A stretch of 50,826 bases of DNA from Bryobacteraceae bacterium. Lineage in GTDB: Bacteria; Acidobacteriota; Terriglobia; Bryobacterales; Bryobacteraceae. Of the stretch, positions 8,115 to 16,314 are shown piece after piece. The notes beneath the pieces are model-generated. The model did no database searches and had not been told where the DNA came from. It saw only the letters and a program-made list of their open reading frames with translations. The stretch lies in contig JASIAM010000274.1 of assembly GCA_030041985.1 (NCBI GenBank), positions 1 through 50,826 of the forward strand. The letters are read 5' to 3'. Numbering within the stretch: position 1 is the stretch's first letter; every line of letters begins with the position of its first letter. A program made the position numbers and the translations under genes.

Positions 8115-8700
8115 GCGCTTCTTCCGCCATCTCCACGCGGCTCGCGTCAATCTCTAACAAGACCGATCGCTGCAGCAATGTCACCGAAAGGACCAACCGG
8201 AAGGTAGGCCTGTCACCCACCACCACACCTTCCACTCCCGCAAGCGCGCCGGACCTGATCCTGACTTTCTGGCCCGAGTGCCAGTATGGATAGGGAACCA
8301 CCGGAATTCTGGCCTCGATGGCCTTTTGAATCGACGCGATTTCTACTCTGTCGAGAGGGACTGGAGTACGTCCGAAACCCACCAACCGCAGCACTCCTGG
8401 CGTAGTCACAATCGGCAGGCATGCCGTAGGATCGAACTTGCAGAACAGGTAACCGGGAAACAGCGGCAGATCGAACTCGCGGGCCCGGCGGGCATATTGG
8501 TGCCGGCGCGTGTACAAAGGCAAAAAGGTTTCGAAGCCCTTATTGGTTAGCAGTTGGCGAACTACTTTCTCGTGGCGATTCTTCACGCTGAGTGCAAACC
8601 AATTCAGATCTGCCAGCGCGGGGACCTTCTTGCCGGCAATCGGCGGGCCCAATGCTTCGCCCAGCAGCGCTGGGGACACTACGGAATCCGGAATGTTCAT
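8095..8700 (-). CDS. NusG-like transcription antiterminator (RfaH/UpxY/LoaP type)
   Basis: Specialised NusG paralog, about 200 aa. An NGN domain spans roughly residues 30-130 (NWFALSVKNRHEKVVRQLL, FLPLYTRRHQYARRAREFD, LPLFPGYLFCKFD) and a KOW motif follows (GQKVRIRSGALAGVEGVVV) near residue 150. Such paralogs travel with polysaccharide operons and help RNA polymerase read through long gene clusters. Here it is the first gene of a leftward set with a phosphoglycosyl transferase and an aminotransferase, which fits that role. The start is set at ATG 8700; a GTG at 8718 is also possible, and neither has a strong ribosome site. Housekeeping NusG is about 180 aa, with a different N-terminus and secE next to it, so this is not the housekeeping copy. 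Confidence 0.88.
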   Translation of the reverse strand: MNIPDSVVSPALLGEALGPPIAGKKVPALADLNWFALSVKNRHEKVVRQLLTNKGFETFLPLYTRRHQYARRAREFDLPLFPGYLFCKFDPTACLPIVTTPGVLRLVGFGRTPVPLDRVEIASIQKAIEARIPVVPYPYWHSGQKVRIRSGALAGVEGVVVGDRPTFRLVLSVTLLQRSVLLEIDASRVEMAEEAHAGSYL

Positions 8701-9136
8701 AATTGCCCGATTCAGCACAGCTACCGCTCACTCGCGTGCGGGCGCAAGTATCAAAGCGCTATCAATAAACGGGCTAGTGTCTGCACGAGGTGTGCCAGCG
8801 GGAGCGAGCCTACTATGCAGTACTTACGGCATTGGCCGGATTTGGGTTATCCCGGCATCAGCGAGGCGGGCGAATGCAGGGCGGCGGAGCGAAAGGGCAG
8901 CCGCGGTGCCAGTTGTGGAAAGCCAGTTCTCGCGCGGAGATTTCCGTTCCGGTGAGCTTGGGGATTCCCCTCCCGCAGCAGGCGCGAATTGCCGAATGGC
9001 CACCGTTTTGCAATCTTTGGTCCAGGCCAATGCGCGATGGCGCGACCCTCTCAGCCGAAATGCTACACCGATATCCAAAGGCCTGCGGCCGAGGCACTCG
9101 CTCTACTCGAGCCGCATGCTCGCGAGGTCGCCGCTA
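8701..9136. promoter_or_regulatory. Divergent intergenic region between NusG-like gene and NarL-type kinase
   Basis: About 436 bases. The kinase reading frame stays open leftward through this whole stretch, with in-frame ATGs at 8996 and 9116, but the translation upstream of 9137 is low-complexity and unlike any kinase domain I know. I treat the region as non-coding and expect promoters for both directions here. No clear -35/-10 pair, hairpin or RNA gene was found. Confidence 0.4.
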
Positions 9137-9832
9137 ATGGCATCCCGGCAGCCACCCCCCGCTCCTGCCCATCTGGCGCGGATCGATGATCAGGAGCGGC
9201 GCCGGCTCTTGCGCGATCTCCACGATGAGGTCGGTCACGATCTTGTGCTGATCAAATTGCATCTGGAGAATATCGCGCGGTACAGGAGTAGCCCGTCCGG
9301 TTCCCGCCTGGCCGAGGCCATCGCCTTGGTTTCGCATGCCATTGACGCGCTGCGGCGCCTGACTCGGGATCTTGGGCCAGCAGTCCTGGAAAATCCAGGC
9401 TTTCTTCCGGCCATCCGCGGATACATCCGGCAGTTCTCGTCGAGAGTTAAAATTAAGGTCTCGTTCCGGACGCGCAACCTGCCGGCGGAGATTCCCTCCG
9501 CCTACCAGTTGGCTGTTTACCACGTTTTGCAGAGCGCACTGTCGAACGTGGTCGAGCACGCTTCGGCGCAACATGTGACTGTATCGCTCGGACGGGCGAA
9601 GCCTTCAGCACTGAGAATGGTAATCGCGGATAATGGGGTCGGATTCAATGTAAGCGCCAAACTAGCCGCCGGCTCCTTCGGTTTAACCGCTATGCAGGAA
9701 CGAGTGGAAGCCCTGGGCGGCGAGATCCGGTTCCGCTCCCGGCCCCAAGCGGCTGGGGCAAAAACTTATGGGACAAAAATCGAGGTGACTCTTCCCCTTC
9801 GAAGCACTAAATCCGGCAGCAGATCAAGATGA
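9137..9832 (+). CDS. NarL-type sensor histidine kinase (HisKA_3 + HATPase_c), soluble
   Basis: About 231 aa. The dimerisation and phospho-acceptor domain is HisKA_3: RIDDQERRRLLRDLHDEVGH has the phospho-histidine in DLHDEVGHDL. The HATPase_c has N-box-like SALSNVVEHASA, DNGVGFN and GSFGLTAMQERVEALGG. There is no membrane or sensory domain, so the input is probably cytoplasmic or through a partner. I chose ATG 9137 because GAGG at 9124-9127 is nine bases upstream; ATGs at 9116 and 8996 would extend it. The stop overlaps the start of the response-regulator gene by ATGA (9829-9832). The partner regulator is an internal-deletion remnant, so the pathway may be dead or the kinase may act on another regulator. 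Confidence 0.85.
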   Translation: MASRQPPPAPAHLARIDDQERRRLLRDLHDEVGHDLVLIKLHLENIARYRSSPSGSRLAEAIALVSHAIDALRRLTRDLGPAVLENPGFLPAIRGYIRQFSSRVKIKVSFRTRNLPAEIPSAYQLAVYHVLQSALSNVVEHASAQHVTVSLGRAKPSALRMVIADNGVGFNVSAKLAAGSFGLTAMQERVEALGGEIRFRSRPQAAGAKTYGTKIEVTLPLRSTKSGSRSR

Positions 9833-10092
9833 GCCTGGCGGCGCCCAAAAAGATTTCCATCCTGATTGCCGATGACCATATTCTCTTCCGCGAGGGCGCT
9901 AAGGCCGTTTTAAGCGGAGAGCGCGATATGGAAGTAGTGGGCGAAGCAGGCAACGGCCGGGAAGCGGTAAGAATGGCGCTCCGCCTACATCCCCATGTCG
10001 TTCTGATGGACAAGATGATGCGCAAGCTCGATATGCACGATCGCGCGGAACTCATCCGCTACGCCATCCGTAAGGGCTTGATCGAACCGTAG
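9829..10092 (+). pseudogene. NarL/FixJ-type response regulator with internal deletion (87-aa remnant)
   Basis: The first ~63 residues are a good receiver start: KISILIADDH (acidic pair D15-D16) to HPHVVLMD with the phospho-acceptor D61. The sequence then jumps directly to RKLDMHDRAELIRYAIRKGLIEP, which is the very end of a LuxR-type HTH domain. The second half of the receiver and nearly all of the DNA-binding domain are gone, roughly 120-130 residues compared with the usual 210-220 aa. The frame is preserved, so a short chimeric protein could still be made and might be phosphorylated poorly or not at all. It is translationally coupled to the kinase upstream through ATGA. The junction lies at about 10012-10024, in ATGATGCGCAAGCT. 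Confidence 0.85.
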
Positions 10093-10226
10093 CCGAAAAC
10101 GGGACTGGAAGCTCAGACTTTGATCGAACTCGCTGATCCTGGCGGGGCGGGCCGCCGTCATGAGCCGGAGCGGCGCGCAACACCAGGATCGCCGAAACAA
10201 GAATTGCTGAACTTTGCATGACTCTC

Positions 10227-10775
10227 TTAGGATCCCTGGGAGGCAATCCGCAAGTTGTTCCTCACCTGCGCGGTCACTTGCAGGGCCTGGACGTGCACCA
10301 TGTTCCGATCGGCTTCCGAATCCACGACACCTTCGAGCGAAACCCACCCGTTCTTGACGATGAGATGAACCGGAGGAGTTGGCCCGGCCCCGTATTTCTC
10401 GAGGAGACCGTTCTCATAGATCACGCGATAGAGACGCTTGCGCAGAGCATCGTCACTCTTAGACGGCGGCAGTACTTCGATCTTGTTCACCACTTTGTCG
10501 ACACCGGCAACGTGCCCCACCGCGCGCGCAGCAGTGTGCTTGAGGGTGTCCCGGGTAACCTGTCCCGACAGGGTTACAGTGTGACCCTGGACTTCGAAGC
10601 GGATCGTATCGAATACGCCATAAAACGGCAACTCCGCGAGCCTCTCGTGGATAGACCACTCAAAGCTATCCAATGTTCGCCCGGCCCACTGATGCTCCTG
10701 CGCAAAGGCAGAACCACCAACGAGCACGGAGGCATAGACAAGGGTCAGTAAGGTGCGCTTCAGATTCTTTTTCAT
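10227..10775 (-). CDS. Exported protein with two BON domains
   Basis: 182 aa. An N-terminal signal peptide (basic start MKKNLKR, hydrophobic core, cleavage after AFA-Q near residue 25) sends it to the periplasm. Two BON domains follow: about residues 38-102 (VQGHTVTLSGQVTRDTLKHT) and 110-178 (VKNGWVSLEGVVDSEADRNM). BON domains bind membranes or envelope ligands, as in OsmY, and are often stress induced. The start has GAGAG six to ten bases upstream. Directly repeated TCGAACT heptamers with starts 11 bases apart sit at 10797-10814 in the upstream region. It stands alone; the neighbouring antiporter gene is co-directional but 177 bases further upstream. Confidence 0.85.
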   Translation of the reverse strand: MKKNLKRTLLTLVYASVLVGGSAFAQEHQWAGRTLDSFEWSIHERLAELPFYGVFDTIRFEVQGHTVTLSGQVTRDTLKHTAARAVGHVAGVDKVVNKIEVLPPSKSDDALRKRLYRVIYENGLLEKYGAGPTPPVHLIVKNGWVSLEGVVDSEADRNMVHVQALQVTAQVRNNLRIASQGS

Positions 10776-10952
10776 AATTTTCTCTCTTTTAGTAGTCGAA
10801 CTGACTATCGAACTCGAAAACTAAGCGGCAATCATGCCTCCAGAACGCCCGCATCATTGACAAGGGCTTAAGTTCATCGCCTGCTTGTGAGCGCCGAGCC
10901 TATCCGACACTCTGACCTTGCGCCGTCACCACAAGCGGTCCGACACCAACCT
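10776..10952. promoter_or_regulatory. Upstream region of BON gene with helically phased direct repeat
   Basis: On the + strand TCGAACT occurs at 10797-10803 and 10808-10814, an 11-base period (one helical turn) about 25-40 bases before the BON gene start. This is the geometry of a dimeric regulator site, but with only two short copies it could be chance. Confidence 0.2.
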
Positions 10953-12131
10953 TTACTCAGTCACTCCCGCGCATACGGGCGCAGTGGAGTGGCGCGGATT
11001 CCTTCGCAGGAACTTAACCAGGGTTGCGTTAATTAAGATTGTGACCAGCGATGCCGCGAGGATCGCGTGGTAGAGTCCGGCGGTTATGAGACCAGCTTGC
11101 CGGGAGACTTGGGCGAGCACGAAAGAGAACTCGCCGATCTGAGTCAGGCCGGCCCCCACGCGGACAGCGGTGTCCACGGAGTAGCGAAATGCCCGGACGA
11201 CGCCGAACCAGACCACGAACTTACCGATGACTACAAGACCCGCGATTAGCAGCACCAAACGCCAGTCCGAAAACCAGGTTTGTGGATCGATCAGCATCCC
11301 GATAGTCACAAAGAAGACGGCGACAAACGCGTCGCGGATGGGAAACGTCTTCTCAGCGAATTTGTGCGCGTATTCGGAGCCGCCCACAAGCAAGCCGCCC
11401 ATAAACGCGCCCAGAGCCAGCGATAGGCCGGCGGCTTCCGTGATGGTGGCGACTACCAGGCAAATTGTCAGTGCCAGCAGGACGGAAATCTCATCGCTGC
11501 GGATCTTTTCGACGCGGGCCAGCAGGCGTGGAACGATCCTCCAACCCACCGCGATCACGGGAATCAGTAGAAGAACGGCTTTGCCGACACGCCAGAGCAC
11601 CTCGCCATAACTTGCGCCATGAGAACCGAGGCCAGGCAGGACGACAGTGAGAACTATGACCGTGATGTCTTCGATCAGGGTGAGAGTCACCATGATCCGG
11701 CCCGCTTCCGACGCCAGTTCCCCGCAATCGACCAGCAGGCGCGTCAATACCATGGTGCTGGCGACGCTGATAACACAGCCGGCCGCAATGCCCTGTGTTA
11801 TAGGCCAGCCCGCCAACATGCCCACCCCGAGGCCGAGTGCGATGGAGAGTGAGATGCCAATGGGCGCTCCAATCAGAGCGACCCACTTCACGCGGAGCAA
11901 TTCGGGAATCAAGAACTCGATTCCAACCGAAAACATCAGTAACACGACTCCGGCTTCGGCCATCACTTCGAACGAGTGCACGTCTGAAATGCGCGGCCCT
12001 GGCGTAAGTGGACTTAGAATAAGGCCGGCTAACACATAGCCTAAGATCGGCGGCTGACGAATGCGCCAGAACAATAGGCCTCCGAGGAGGGCGGCCGCGA
12101 GCACCATGGCGATGTCGTGAAAAATGACCAT
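10953..12131 (-). CDS. Kef-type cation/proton antiporter membrane domain (CPA2 family)
   Basis: 392 aa inner-membrane protein with about 11-13 hydrophobic segments. It opens with FHDIAMVLAAALLGGLLFWRIRQPPILGYVLAGLILSP, the CPA2 N-terminal signature, and carries VVLLMFSVGIEFL and LGAFMGGLLVG in the transport core. The protein would exchange K+ or Na+ for protons. It ends about six residues after the last helix and has no TrkA-N (RCK) nucleotide-binding domain, so gating must differ from that of KefB/KefC, or a separate RCK protein is encoded elsewhere. The start ATG 12131 has AGGGAGA seven bases upstream. Divergent from the nitronate monooxygenase. Confidence 0.9.
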   Translation of the reverse strand: MVIFHDIAMVLAAALLGGLLFWRIRQPPILGYVLAGLILSPLTPGPRISDVHSFEVMAEAGVVLLMFSVGIEFLIPELLRVKWVALIGAPIGISLSIALGLGVGMLAGWPITQGIAAGCVISVASTMVLTRLLVDCGELASEAGRIMVTLTLIEDITVIVLTVVLPGLGSHGASYGEVLWRVGKAVLLLIPVIAVGWRIVPRLLARVEKIRSDEISVLLALTICLVVATITEAAGLSLALGAFMGGLLVGGSEYAHKFAEKTFPIRDAFVAVFFVTIGMLIDPQTWFSDWRLVLLIAGLVVIGKFVVWFGVVRAFRYSVDTAVRVGAGLTQIGEFSFVLAQVSRQAGLITAGLYHAILAASLVTILINATLVKFLRRNPRHSTAPVCAGVTE

Positions 12132-12465
12132 TCACTATCTCCCTTGGGGCGCCATCGTTGGTTGTGCCAAACAGGTGGCGTGGATTGCGGGATGCCGCCC
12201 AACCAATGTGAGGCAACCGATGCTCCACGAGTCGGATCGGGCGTAACCGGCCGCTTCTCAACGCCGACCGGGGGTTTTGATGGCAATTCGCTGGAGGACC
12301 GCAATCGACAGGTTGCGCTCCTGCCGTATGAGTGCGACCTGGTGTTCGTGTTCCGTCACCTGGATTCAAAGACATCTACAGATCCACTGAAATACGGGGT
12401 GAAGGCGCCGAATACTGCATTCCAAAAACAGAGGCTCCCGCCGGCTCTTCGATACTATAGGCTTA
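12132..12465. promoter_or_regulatory. Divergent intergenic region, antiporter / nitronate monooxygenase
   Basis: A 334-base spacer that must hold the promoters of two divergent genes. Open frames run through it but their translations look like shadow sequence. I found no hairpin, RNA gene or convincing operator. Confidence 0.35.
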
Positions 12466-13572
12466 ATGCCGAACCGAACCAGCCACGGCCGCCCATCCAA
12501 CCGAACCTCACTGCCGCTCGAACGCAGCCATTGGTTCGCTCAACGCTATGGCCTCAAAGTTCCGATTCTGCTCGCTCCCATGGCCGGTGCCTGCCCTCCC
12601 AGTCTGTCTATCGCTGTGGCGAACGCTGGCGGTATGGGGGCAATGGGGGCGCTGCTCACACCGCCCGCTGGTATTCACGCTTGGGTGGAAGAGTTCCGGT
12701 CCCAAAGCAGTGGCCCTTTTCAGTTAAACGTTTGGATTCCCGATCCGAAACTAATAAGAGATCTTGACGCTGAACGTAGGGTCTGCGTTTTTCTGGAAAA
12801 GTGGGGCCCACCGGTACCTCCATTGGCGGGCGATTCCGTACTACCCGACTTCGATGCGCAATGTGAGACGTTCCTGGACCTGGCGCCGGCAGCCATTTCC
12901 TCGATTATGGGCGTGTTTCCGCCGGGGTTTGTGACTCGGTTGAAGGATCGCGGCATTGCCTGGTTCGCCACGGCCACGACGCTCGCGGAAGCCCGAACCG
13001 CGGCTCAAGCGGGCGCGGATGCCATCATCGCGCAGGGTTACGAAGCCGGCGGGCATCGAGGGTCCTTCGATCAGGCAGCCGCCGAGCGGCAAGGCATTGG
13101 GTTGTTCGCGCTATTACCGCGGCTGGCCGACCATATCGACCTTCCGATTATCGCTGCTGGCGGGATTGGCGACGGGCGAGGCGTGGCCGCCGCGCTTACG
13201 CTGGGCGCGAGTGCGGCCATACTGGGGACGATCTTCCTGCGTTGTTCCGAGGCGAAGACTCATCCGGCATGGGCCAGTGCTTTGGACAACCTCGAACCGG
13301 AACGCACCACACTTACCCGAGCCTTTACGGGACGCCTGGGGCGCGCCATCGCCACGGAGTTTGTAACCGCGGCAGCATCGCCAGACGCTCCCCGGCCCGC
13401 GCCGTATCCGGTGCAACGGGGCCTAACTGCTGCGATGAAGAAGGCTGGCACCGCTGCTGGTGACTATCACAGGATGCAGGTGTGGGCCGGACAATCGGGG
13501 GCGATGGCCAAACCGGTTCCGGCTGGGGAACTCGTGCAGCAGATCTGGAAAGAGGCGCGAGAGCTTCTCTAG
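12466..13572 (+). CDS. Nitronate monooxygenase (2-nitropropane dioxygenase family)
   Basis: FMN-dependent TIM-barrel enzyme, 368 aa, that oxidises alkyl nitronates such as propionate-3-nitronate. Visible signatures: [30 protein letters not shown] at the N-terminus (flavin contacts), the [12 protein letters not shown] catalytic loop with the conserved histidine, and the phosphate-binding [29 protein letters not shown]. The ATG at 12466 is the first start in a frame that fits the family; the first ~20 residues are probably a disordered extension. It is monocistronic or followed by the AlgH-like gene 32 bases downstream. Other members of this fold include the FabK enoyl-ACP reductases, but the AGGHRG motif favours nitronate monooxygenase. 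Confidence 0.9.
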   Translation: MPNRTSHGRPSNRTSLPLERSHWFAQRYGLKVPILLAPMAGACPPSLSIAVANAGGMGAMGALLTPPAGIHAWVEEFRSQSSGPFQLNVWIPDPKLIRDLDAERRVCVFLEKWGPPVPPLAGDSVLPDFDAQCETFLDLAPAAISSIMGVFPPGFVTRLKDRGIAWFATATTLAEARTAAQAGADAIIAQGYEAGGHRGSFDQAAAERQGIGLFALLPRLADHIDLPIIAAGGIGDGRGVAAALTLGASAAILGTIFLRCSEAKTHPAWASALDNLEPERTTLTRAFTGRLGRAIATEFVTAAASPDAPRPAPYPVQRGLTAAMKKAGTAAGDYHRMQVWAGQSGAMAKPVPAGELVQQIWKEARELL

Positions 13573-13604
13573 CTAGCCTCCGGCCTTCTTCTGGTAGACA
13601 ATGA

Positions 13605-14261
13605 ATGAATATGTTGTCCATCTCTCGGCTCCTCCGGGTGGTCGGATGCGGGATGGCGCTCGGATGCAGCGCGCTGCCGGCGCAGAGCAAAAAGGTGGAA
13701 GATCTCGGCGCGGGAAAAGTGTTGGTCATGGAGCGGCAGACGGCCGATCCAGTGTTTGGGCAGTCGGTGATTCTGCTTATTGAATACAGCGCCGACGGAG
13801 TGGTAGGTGTCATGTTGAACCACTCTTCGGATGTGCCGTTGTCCCGACTGCGCGAGGTAGAAGGCACCGCGAAACGGTCCGACACCCTCTATGTCGGCGG
13901 TCCTGTCGAGATCGAGCAAGTAACGGCCCTTGTACGCACGCCTACTGCCCCTCCGGACGCAATTCACGTGTCCGGGGATCTCTATGCCGTCCAGAGCAAG
14001 CCCGGCCTCGAAGCCGCGCTTAAAGCATCCAAAGGTCCCGACGGCCTGCGTGTGTACCTTGGTTATTGCGGCTGGGTCATTCCCCAGTTACAAAATGAAG
14101 TGAACAGCGGCAGTTGGTACATCTTCGATCACGGCGAGCAATTCGCCTTTGATTCCGCGCCAGGCACCCTCTGGAGCCGTCTCATCGGCCGTGCGGAACT
14201 AAGACTGGCTCTGGCGCTGGTCCCTTCCGCGCAACGATTGCCCCCGCTTGGCCGCCGATAG
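13605..14261 (+). CDS. YqgE/AlgH-family protein with an export signal
   Basis: 218 aa. The body matches the AlgH family (DUF179): DPVFGQSVILLIEY, GVVGVMLNHSS, LYVGGPVE and VYLGYCGWVIPQLQNEV appear in the right order. Unlike the usual cytoplasmic ~185-aa AlgH proteins, this one starts with a signal-peptide-like stretch (MLSISRLLRVVGCGMALGCSALPAQS), suggesting export to the periplasm. A cysteine inside the hydrophobic segment does not form a clear lipobox. The biochemical role of the family is unknown. The start could be ATG 13605 or ATG 13611. A TAGC-rich repeat motif overlaps its stop codon (14256-14278). Confidence 0.82.
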   Translation: MNMLSISRLLRVVGCGMALGCSALPAQSKKVEDLGAGKVLVMERQTADPVFGQSVILLIEYSADGVVGVMLNHSSDVPLSRLREVEGTAKRSDTLYVGGPVEIEQVTALVRTPTAPPDAIHVSGDLYAVQSKPGLEAALKASKGPDGLRVYLGYCGWVIPQLQNEVNSGSWYIFDHGEQFAFDSAPGTLWSRLIGRAELRLALALVPSAQRLPPLGRR

Positions 14262-14278
14262 CCGATCGCTGATAGCCG
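14256..14278. repeat. GCTGATAGC-type short interspersed motif
   Basis: CGATAGCCGATCGCTGATAGCCG overlaps the AlgH-like stop codon and contains the same GCTGATAGC core found in two other intergenic sites of this window (near 23160 and 48755-48795). I describe it as a possible member of an extragenic palindrome family; the assignment rests on three copies only. Confidence 0.35.
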
Positions 14279-14302
14279 AAAGCAGCGGCATCAGTGGGGA
14301 CG

Positions 14303-14938
14303 TTAAATAAACATCTCTTCGTCCTGCGTGGCGTGGTCAACGGAAGGTCTCCGCGACCCGTGGACGAGGGTGGAAACAGCGGCCGAGACTCCGGCGGCAA
14401 TTCCATTTACTTCACGCACCGGCCGCATTGCCGCGCGCTTTACCGCATCCCCAATTTGCTCTACTTGTTCGACCGTATTATCCACCGATTGATCGATCTG
14501 TTCCAGGCGGGTGCGGGCGCGCTCGCTGGCATCGTGCAGTAAGTTTCCGAGACGCTCTGCCTGCTCGCGCCCGGTTTTGGCAATCGCCACTCCCTCGGTT
14601 GCGATCTCTCGAATCCGCGGACGGCTCTCGTCTAGGATCTGCTCTACCTTGGTCAAAACACCCGCGGCTTGTTCGATCACCGGGCCGGCCTTCTCGATCA
14701 CGGGAGCCGCCTTCTTCAACGCCGCACTGGTCACATCCACTAGCGGCTCGAGTTTGTCGATTACGGGCAACGCTCTCTTTGCAGCATTCCCACCCTGTTC
14801 CACCAGGGGAGCAATTGTCTCCTGCGTCTTCCGAATCAAGCGGTAGAGGGCAAATACCACGAATGCCTGCACCAGAAAAGCGATGCATGCCAAAATCACC
14901 GCCACGGTGATAACAATTCGGAAGATATCGTCCGGCAT
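14303..14938 (-). CDS. Membrane-anchored coiled-coil protein (DUF948-like), function unknown
   Basis: 211 aa. One N-terminal transmembrane helix (residues ~8-32, IVITVAVILACIAFLVQAFV) is followed by a long helical, heptad-rich region (about 35-185) with many Ala, Glu and Val residues (ALKKAAPVIEKAGPVIEQAA). The tail ends in QDEEMFI. The overall plan resembles DUF948 and similar stress-associated proteins, but I do not recognise a catalytic motif. It lies 21 bases downstream of a YtxH-type gene in the same direction, and the two are probably co-transcribed. A structural role at the inner membrane is an inference. Confidence 0.75.
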   Translation of the reverse strand: MPDDIFRIVITVAVILACIAFLVQAFVVFALYRLIRKTQETIAPLVEQGGNAAKRALPVIDKLEPLVDVTSAALKKAAPVIEKAGPVIEQAAGVLTKVEQILDESRPRIREIATEGVAIAKTGREQAERLGNLLHDASERARTRLEQIDQSVDNTVEQVEQIGDAVKRAAMRPVREVNGIAAGVSAAVSTLVHGSRRPSVDHATQDEEMFI

Positions 14939-14959
14939 GAAAAAGATCCTTGACGGCTT

Positions 14960-15280
14960 TTAGTGAGGCAAGTCCTCTGCCGTTGAAGAGCCTTCCGCGC
15001 CGCGCGGGTTCACGGTTTCACGATATGCCTGCCGCCCGGCTTCCATCGCTTCGGAGAAGGTTTCCCGCTGGCGGCTAATGGCATCTTTCCCACGATCCAC
15101 CCACTCGGATGCCGTTTGGCGGATACCCTCGGTACGCTGCTTCAGGTAATCCCCTCCCTCGTTGGCTTTGTTCTTGATGTAGTCGCGTGTCTCCGCGCCG
15201 GACTTGGGAGCGAGCAACATACCAATCCCAACTCCCACACCTAATCCCAGCAAGAAGCTCGACAAGCCGTTCTTATCCAT
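14960..15280 (-). CDS. YtxH domain-containing protein
   Basis: 106 aa. A short glycine-rich hydrophobic segment at residues 5-25 (LSSFLLGLGVGVGIGMLLAP) followed by KSGAETRDYI is the YtxH signature. The remainder is an amphipathic, charged helix. The family is linked to general stress in Bacillus, but its molecular role is unknown. I chose ATG 15280 because AGGAGAATCAAG sits directly upstream; an earlier in-frame start at 15316 lacks such a site. Co-directional with the coiled-coil membrane protein downstream, likely one operon. Divergent from recX. Confidence 0.85.
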   Translation of the reverse strand: MDKNGLSSFLLGLGVGVGIGMLLAPKSGAETRDYIKNKANEGGDYLKQRTEGIRQTASEWVDRGKDAISRQRETFSEAMEAGRQAYRETVNPRGAEGSSTAEDLPH

Positions 15281-15374
15281 CTTGATTCTCCTGTTGATAC
15301 GGATTCCACACACCACTGGGAAGCCGCCTGTGTGAGCCTTGTTTCAGTATACTCCGGCATGAGAAAACTACATC

Positions 15375-15914
15375 ATGGCGGAACGTAAGCCGCTGGATGA
15401 TGACGCACTGTGGGTATACGCACTAAAACTGCTAGCCTCCCGGGCATATTCACAGGGCGAATTGCGGGAAAAACTGCGGCGCAGGGCGGCGCGCGCGGCC
15501 GGCGTGGATGCCGTTCTCGCCCGCCTGAAGGACGATGGCTACCTGGACGACCGCAAGTTCGCGGAGAGTTTCGCCGCGACGCGGCTGGCTAACGAGAAGC
15601 TGGGAAGCGCGCGCGTTTTGCGCGATCTGCGGCAGCGCCGCGTCGCGCCTTCTTTGGCCGAGCGCACCGTGCGCCAGGTCTATCGCGAGGTTAATGAAGA
15701 GGCGCTGATCGAAGATTGGGTGCGCCGTAAGTACCGTCTTGCCACCCGCGAAAATCTCTTTGCAGAGGACAAGGATGTTGCCGCCGCCTATCGCAGGCTG
15801 CTGCGCGCCGGCTTTCGTCCGGGCGAGATCCTGCGAGTGTTGAAACGGTTCGCCCGCAATCCGGAATTGTTAGACTCTTTCGAGACTCCGGACGACACCA
15901 TCGCACCCGAGTGA
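15375..15914 (+). CDS. recX: Regulatory protein RecX
   Basis: 179 aa, all-helical modulator that binds RecA filaments. The family pattern is clear: [22 protein letters not shown] (three-helix repeat start), [20 protein letters not shown] and a third repeat near DWVRRKYRL, then the C-terminal [21 protein letters not shown]. recA is not next to it in this window. The last 45 bases overlap the 3' end of the ferredoxin gene on the other strand (convergent overlap 15870-15914), so transcripts of the two could pair at their ends. Start ATG 15375; the ribosome site is weak. Confidence 0.9.
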   Translation: MAERKPLDDDALWVYALKLLASRAYSQGELREKLRRRAARAAGVDAVLARLKDDGYLDDRKFAESFAATRLANEKLGSARVLRDLRQRRVAPSLAERTVRQVYREVNEEALIEDWVRRKYRLATRENLFAEDKDVAAAYRRLLRAGFRPGEILRVLKRFARNPELLDSFETPDDTIAPE

Positions 15915-16277
15915 GCCGCCGCATAGCGGGTTGCGCGCAAAGGCAAACTCCTCCACCACGCGCCCTCCGATCAGGTGTTCCTGAATGATTCGCTCCAGCA
16001 CCTCCGGGGTGGCCGAGTGGTACCAAACGCCTTCCGGGTAGACCACGGCGATCGGGCCCTGTTCGCAAATCCGCAGACAATTGGCTTTGGTGCGATACAC
16101 CTTGTCCATGAGCTGCAACTCCGCCAGGCGGCGTTTCAGATAAGCCCAAGCTTCTACGCCCACCTCTTCGCTACAGCACTTCGGCTTAGCTTGCTCGGCG
16201 CACACGAAAATATGACGCTGGACTGCGGGAATGTGTAATCCCGCGGCAATTTGCTGCAATCTGGGCACATCGGCCAT
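15870..16277 (-). CDS. Thioredoxin-like [2Fe-2S] ferredoxin
   Basis: 135 aa. The N-terminal half reads [19 protein letters not shown] and continues to [25 protein letters not shown], the four-cysteine pattern of thioredoxin-fold 2Fe-2S ferredoxins (shethna-type and NuoE-related). These small electron carriers act in the cytoplasm; the physiological partner is not known. The gene follows lemA by 37 bases in the same direction and could be the last gene of the TPM/nucleotidyltransferase/LemA operon. AGGAG lies about 12 bases before the ATG at 16277. The tail ([21 protein letters not shown]) has one more cysteine. The 3' end overlaps recX on the other strand. Confidence 0.88.
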   Translation of the reverse strand: MADVPRLQQIAAGLHIPAVQRHIFVCAEQAKPKCCSEEVGVEAWAYLKRRLAELQLMDKVYRTKANCLRICEQGPIAVVYPEGVWYHSATPEVLERIIQEHLIGGRVVEEFAFARNPLCGGSLGCDGVVRSLERV

Positions 16278-16314
16278 TTCTGTGGATTCTCCTTATTACG
16301 CTCTGGCGGCACTG

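Noticed and set aside
8510-8995. Long leftward extension of the NarL-type kinase frame
   Set aside because: The frame is open but overlaps the NusG-like gene on the other strand, has no kinase features before about 9180 and no good ribosome site; ATG 9137 has one.
11491-12375. Alternative frame over the antiporter
   Set aside because: The translation is Arg/Pro/His-rich and lacks hydrophobic helices, whereas the chosen frame gives a proper CPA2 protein.
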